Positions 6,769 through 9,284 of a stretch of 9,284 bases of DNA are shown here, one piece after another (within the stretch, counting starts at the first letter, position 1; each line of letters begins with the position of its first letter). Under the pieces are notes generated by a model. It did not search any database. It saw only the letters and a program-made list of their open reading frames with translations, and had not been told where the DNA came from. The DNA comes from Lautropia sp. SCN 70-15 (lineage in GTDB: Bacteria; Pseudomonadota; Gammaproteobacteria; Burkholderiales; Burkholderiaceae_E): positions 1-9,284 of the forward strand of contig MEEC01000092.1 in the NCBI GenBank assembly GCA_001724315.1, written 5' to 3'. The position numbers and the translations under genes were made by a program.

Positions 6769-6784
6769 GGAAGCAGGTCCGAAG

Positions 6785-6812
6785 TCTATAGGACGAATCA
6801 GATACCGGTCAT
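6785..6812 (-). promoter_or_regulatory. Possible promoter for the cNMP-binding gene
   Basis: ATGACC (6807-6812, overlapping the aroG stop codon) and TATAGA (6785-6790) on the minus strand are separated by 16 bases and each matches four of six consensus bases. A start near 6778 would give a leader of about 20 bases. It could allow expression independent of the attenuated aroG transcript. Confidence 0.33.
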
Positions 6813-7873
6813 TCGTCGACGGCAAGCCTGCGCTGACGAACGGCATCGGCCAGGTGCTCGAGGATCGAGACCGTGTCCTCCCAGCCGATGCAGCCGTCGG
6901 TGATGCTCTGGCCGTAGGTCAGCGCCTTGCCGGGCACCAGGTCCTGGCGGCCGGCGTTCAGGTGGCTCTCGACCATCACCCCGAAGATCCGCATGTCGCC
7001 GGCGGCGAGCTGCGTGGCGACGTCCTTCAGCACCGGGATCTGGTTCTCGGGCTTCTTCTGGCTGTTGCCGTGGCTGGCGTCGACCATCAGCCGGCAGGCC
7101 AGCGCGGCGGCCGCGGCCTCCTTGCAGGCGGCGTCGACACTCGCCGCGTCGTAGTTCGGCGCCTTGCCGCCGCGCAGGATCACGTGGCAGTCCTCGTTGC
7201 CGTTGGTCGACACGATGGCCGAGTGCCCGCCCTTGGTCACCGACAGGAAATGGTGGGGCTGCGAGGCTGCCTTGATGGCGTCGAGCGCGATCTTCAGGTT
7301 GCCGTCGGTGCCGTTCTTGAAGCCCACCGGGCAGGACAGCCCCGAGGCCAGCTCGCGATGTACCTGCGACTCGGTGGTGCGCGCCCCGATGGCGCCCCAG
7401 GCGATCAGGTCGGCGATGTACTGCGGGGTGATCATGTCGAGGAACTCGGTGCCGCAGGGCAGCCCCATCTCGTTGATGTCCAGCAGCAGCGAGCGGGCGG
7501 TGCGCAGCCCCTTGTTGATGTTGAAGGTGTCGTCGAGGTCCGGGTCGTTGATCAACCCCTTCCAGCCCACCGTGGTGCGCGGCTTCTCGAAATAGACCCG
7601 CATCACGATCTCGAGATCGTCCTTCAGGCGTTCGCGGACCGCCACCAGGCGCTGTGCGTACTCGAGCGCGGCCTGGGTGTCGTGGATCGAGCAGGGCCCC
7701 ACGACGACCAGCAACCGGTCGTCCATCGAATGCAGGATGCGGTGGGTGGCCTGGCGCGAAGCGTAGGTCGTGGCCGCCGCCCGATCGCCGATCGGGTACT
7801 CGCGAAGCAGGTGAGAGGGCGGCGCGAGCTCCTTGATCTCGCGGATCCGGACATCATCGGTGGTGACGGTCAT
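6809..7873 (-). CDS. aroG: 3-deoxy-7-phosphoheptulonate (DAHP) synthase, class I, AroG-like
   Basis: This 354-residue cytoplasmic enzyme condenses phosphoenolpyruvate with erythrose 4-phosphate to DAHP, the committed first step of the shikimate pathway to Phe, Tyr and Trp. It is a type I-alpha enzyme with near E. coli AroG numbering: GPCSIHD (59-65, metal-ligand Cys61), MRVYFEKPRTT (91-101), GWKGLINDP (103-111), GARTTESQ (163-170, Arg165), PVGFKNGTDG (182-191, Lys186), DASHGNSQK (265-273, metal His268), Glu302 and SITDGCIGW (323-331, Asp326). Pro150 and Ser180, where changes relieve Phe inhibition in E. coli AroG, are both present, consistent with allosteric control by an aromatic amino acid, though the effector cannot be fixed from sequence. 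The ATG at 7873 has a modest AAGG site six bases upstream. Just upstream is a Phe/Tyr-rich leader peptide with a terminator, so expression is very likely set by attenuation. Confidence 0.96.
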   Translation of the reverse strand: MTVTTDDVRIREIKELAPPSHLLREYPIGDRAAATTYASRQATHRILHSMDDRLLVVVGPCSIHDTQAALEYAQRLVAVRERLKDDLEIVMRVYFEKPRTTVGWKGLINDPDLDDTFNINKGLRTARSLLLDINEMGLPCGTEFLDMITPQYIADLIAWGAIGARTTESQVHRELASGLSCPVGFKNGTDGNLKIALDAIKAASQPHHFLSVTKGGHSAIVSTNGNEDCHVILRGGKAPNYDAASVDAACKEAAAAALACRLMVDASHGNSQKKPENQIPVLKDVATQLAAGDMRIFGVMVESHLNAGRQDLVPGKALTYGQSITDGCIGWEDTVSILEHLADAVRQRRLAVDE

Positions 7874-7904
7874 GACGGGCCTTCGTTGACGGCTTGGTTG
7901 ATCG

Positions 7905-7918
7905 GGATCTTCGGATCC
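7905..7918 (-). repeat. Small hairpin between the attenuator and the aroG start
   Basis: GGATC and GATCC arms around a four-base loop (CGAA in the aroG transcript) lie about 20 bases before the aroG ribosome binding site. It might insulate the binding site or guard the transcript after readthrough, but it is short and could be chance. Confidence 0.3.
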
Positions 7919-7931
7919 GGCGCGGCGGTGC

Positions 7932-7962
7932 AAAAAAAAAAACCGCCGGGTTCGCCGGCGGT
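7932..7962 (-). terminator. Intrinsic terminator of the aroG attenuator
   Basis: In the minus-strand transcript ACCGCCGG (7962 to 7955) pairs perfectly with CCGGCGGT (7949 to 7942) around the loop CGAAC, and 11 Ts (7942 to 7932) follow at once. G and A residues just outside the stem can pair with the first Us and lengthen it. This is a textbook Rho-independent terminator. It stands between the leader ORF and aroG, 58 bases before the aroG ATG, and therefore acts as a conditional premature terminator. As the end of the upstream DUF748 gene it would lie oddly far, 170 bases, from that stop. Confidence 0.9.
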
Positions 7963-8021
7963 CTTCATCGGATTCGGTTCAGTCCTGCTGTCTACGAACG
8001 CGCTCCCGACTCGTCCCGCCG
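7956..8021 (-). promoter_or_regulatory. Proposed antiterminator helix (2:3 pairing)
   Basis: On the minus strand CGGCGG (8021-8016) can pair with CCGCCG (7961-7956), which is the left arm of the terminator. An adjoining helix, GUCGG (8010-8006) with CCGAU (7971-7967), stacks in register across a symmetric five-by-five purine-rich internal loop (GACGA against GAAGA, with possible tandem G-A pairs). Formation excludes the terminator stem. The pairing was found by eye, not by energy calculation. Confidence 0.5.
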
Positions 8022-8075
8022 CGGGCGGAAAAAGCCGAAAAAGTAAAAGAAGTAGAACGCGATGCGGTGCAACAT
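7992..8075 (-). CDS. Phe/Tyr-rich attenuator leader peptide upstream of aroG
   Basis: This 27-codon ORF runs from ATG at 8075 to TAG at 7994-7992. It begins MLHRIAFYFFYFFGFF and continues RPRRDESGARS. Residues 7-16 hold seven Phe and two Tyr, interrupted only by Gly14. Such a run in a short ORF ahead of a DAHP synthase, followed by an intrinsic terminator, matches E. coli PheL ([15 protein letters not shown]) and PheM leaders, whose ribosome stalls when charged tRNA-Phe is scarce. Codons used are TTC and TTT for Phe and TAC for Tyr. The ORF has only a weak GGA (8082-8084), six bases before the ATG; the predicted transcript start is very close to the ATG, so it may be nearly leaderless. The product is expected to have no function apart from its translation. 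Confidence 0.87.
   Translation of the reverse strand: MLHRIAFYFFYFFGFFRPRRDESGARS
8014..8030 (-). promoter_or_regulatory. Anti-antiterminator hairpin (1:2 pairing) within the leader ORF
   Basis: In the transcript UUCCGCC (8030-8024) pairs with GGCGGGA (8020-8014) around the loop CGC: seven pairs including one G-U. It lies on leader codons 16-21, just after the aromatic run. When ribosomes pass the Phe/Tyr codons freely this local hairpin can take up the strand needed by the antiterminator, so the terminator forms. A ribosome held on the aromatic codons would cover its left arm. Confidence 0.55.
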
Positions 8076-8084
8076 GACGAATCC

Positions 8085-8113
8085 AGTGTATGCCTTAGCC
8101 TGCCGCCGCGCAA
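8085..8113 (-). promoter_or_regulatory. Candidate sigma-70 promoter of the aroG leader transcript
   Basis: TTGCGC (8108-8113) and TACACT (8085-8090) on the minus strand are 17 bases apart. The -10 matches four of six bases, the -35 three of six. It sits 19 bases past the DUF748 stop and directly ahead of the leader ORF. A start seven bases after the -10 (about 8078) would leave only about three bases before the leader ATG. Confidence 0.42.
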
Positions 8114-8132
8114 GTCGGGGGGCTTCGGCCGG

Positions 8133-9284
8133 TCACTTCAGGGTCATCTCGACGCCCACCGCCGGCTTGTCCTCGGCCTCCCCGGTCGAGGTCGGCGCGG
8201 TCACGAAGAGGCGCCCCGGGTCGACCTTCCCCTCCCCGGCCAGCCAGTCCTTGGCGGCCTGCGCCCGCCGGTTGGCCAGCTCGCGCAAGGCGCCGTCGGG
8301 AAGCGCCACCGCGTCGGCCAGCTCCTGCTGCATCCTGTCGGCCGGCGGACGGTCCTTCTCGGCCGGGGCCGGCACGCGCCCCATCAGCCAGGCCTGCGTC
8401 AGCAGCACGGGCCGCTGGGCCTCGGTGATCGGCTGCTTCTCGTCGGTGCCGTCCATGGCCTTGCGGATGCGCTTGAGCCGCGCCTCGAGCTGCGCCTGCT
8501 GCATCGCCTTCCGGTCGACGGCGGTGGCGCGCCCAGCGATGTCGAGCTTCAGGCCCGGCCGCTCGGCCAGCGCCTTGGCCAGCGAGCCCAGCCGCTCGCG
8601 CGTCTTGTCGCCGAGCGCCACGTCGGCAGGCGCGAAGTCGAGCGTGGACAGCTCCTCGCCCGCGCCGCCCACCAGCCCGGCGATCAGCGAGAACGGCGCG
8701 GTGACCGCCTTGACGATCAGGTTGCCGATGATGCGCAGCACGATGCCGGCCACGCTGAACTGCGGGTCGTCGAGCGAGCCGCTGATCGGCAGCTGCACGT
8801 CGATGACGCCGTTGCGGTCCTTGAGCAGCGACACCGCGAACAGCACCGGCAGCTTCAGCGCGTCGGGGCTGTCGACCGGCTCGCCAAAGGTCAGCTGGTC
8901 GAGCACGATCTTGTTCTGGGCGGTGAGCTGGCCGCTCTCGACCCGGTACTCGACGCTGGCCGACAGCTTGCCCTTCTGGATGCCGTAGCCGACGTACTTG
9001 CCCGAATAGGGCGAGAGCGCCGGCAGGTCGATGTCGTGGGCGTCGGCGCGCACGTCGAGAAAGAGCGGCTCGCCGATCGGGTCGATGCGGCCGGCGATCT
9101 TCACCGAACCGGTGTTGTCGATGCGGCCGTCGAGCGACAGCTCGGCCGGCTGCCCGGCGCGCATCTCGCCGACCGACCCCTGCAGGCCGGTCAGGTTGGC
9201 CGAATAATTGGGCTTGATGAAGTAGTCGCTGAAGTCGATGTTGCTGTCGGCCACCTGGATGCGCCCGATGCGCAGCGGCGGCGG
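8133..9284 (-). CDS. DUF748 / AsmA-like envelope protein (C-terminal part)
   Basis: This is the last 383 residues of a large protein whose start lies beyond the right edge; the frame is open through base 9284. ADSNIDFSDYFIKPNYSANLTGLQG, LPALSPYSGKYVGYGIQKGKLS, LPISGSLDDPQFSVAG and IIGNLIVKAVTAPFSLIAGLVGG are characteristic of DUF748 proteins, which belong to the AsmA-like group of inner-membrane-anchored periplasmic proteins with repeated beta segments. That group is linked to envelope integrity and, for some members, lipid transfer between membranes. After the DUF748 core comes an OmpA-like-looking segment (FAPADVALGDKTRERLGSLAKALAERPGLKLDIAGRA), then a charged Ala-rich helical region ending with a beta-like tail, GVEMTLK. 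The GTG at 9252-9254 is an internal Val, not a start. No terminator follows the stop; the aroG promoter region begins almost at once. Confidence 0.85.
   Translation of the reverse strand, partial: PPPLRIGRIQVADSNIDFSDYFIKPNYSANLTGLQGSVGEMRAGQPAELSLDGRIDNTGSVKIAGRIDPIGEPLFLDVRADAHDIDLPALSPYSGKYVGYGIQKGKLSASVEYRVESGQLTAQNKIVLDQLTFGEPVDSPDALKLPVLFAVSLLKDRNGVIDVQLPISGSLDDPQFSVAGIVLRIIGNLIVKAVTAPFSLIAGLVGGAGEELSTLDFAPADVALGDKTRERLGSLAKALAERPGLKLDIAGRATAVDRKAMQQAQLEARLKRIRKAMDGTDEKQPITEAQRPVLLTQAWLMGRVPAPAEKDRPPADRMQQELADAVALPDGALRELANRRAQAAKDWLAGEGKVDPGRLFVTAPTSTGEAEDKPAVGVEMTLK

Noticed and set aside
7932..7962. Reading the aroG-proximal terminator as the simple end of the DUF748 transcript
   Set aside because: It lies 170 bases past that stop, beyond a promoter-like sequence and the aromatic leader ORF, and its left arm can pair with the leader; an attenuator explains all of these together.
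6854..8077. 407-codon open frame on the plus strand
   Set aside because: Antisense shadow of aroG and its leader region; composition is that of non-coding GC-rich DNA.

Overview
The window is very GC-rich with strong G/C bias at third codon positions. Its gene set is that of a Gram-negative proteobacterium: a Bordetella/Burkholderia-style general porin, a class I AroG, a DUF748 envelope protein and an Aap-type amino acid importer. Together these suggest a betaproteobacterium, probably Burkholderiales. This is inferred from protein character; no rRNA or tRNA is present to confirm it. No mobile element, CRISPR array or tRNA was seen.

Layout. Positions 1-2258 (+): the end of an aapQ-like permease, then aapM and aapP, a polar/general L-amino-acid ABC importer operon cut by the left edge. 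Positions 2268-5422 (-): read from right to left, a general porin, a D-lactate dehydrogenase-like FAD enzyme and a hemerythrin HHE protein, all on one strand and possibly co-transcribed. Positions 5570-6127 (+): a PduO-type cobalamin adenosyltransferase, divergent from the porin across a 147-bp intergenic region. Positions 6168-7873 (-): aroG (DAHP synthase, first step of the shikimate pathway), followed by a stand-alone cyclic-nucleotide-binding-domain protein. Positions 8133-9284 (-): the C-terminal part of a DUF748/AsmA-like envelope protein, cut by the right edge.

The main discovery is in the 259-bp gap upstream of aroG (7874-8132). On the minus strand it holds a candidate promoter, a 27-codon leader ORF that begins MLHRIAFYFFYFFGFF (nine of ten consecutive codons are Phe or Tyr), a local hairpin right after the aromatic codons, a possible alternative antiterminator helix, and a strong intrinsic terminator with an 11-T tract, 58 bp before the aroG start. 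This is the full architecture of a Phe/Tyr-responsive ribosome-stalling attenuator, here placed on DAHP synthase. In E. coli, Phe leader attenuation is known for pheA and pheST, while aroG is controlled by the TyrR repressor. The arrangement implies that this organism senses charged tRNA-Phe (and perhaps tRNA-Tyr) to set entry of carbon into aromatic synthesis.
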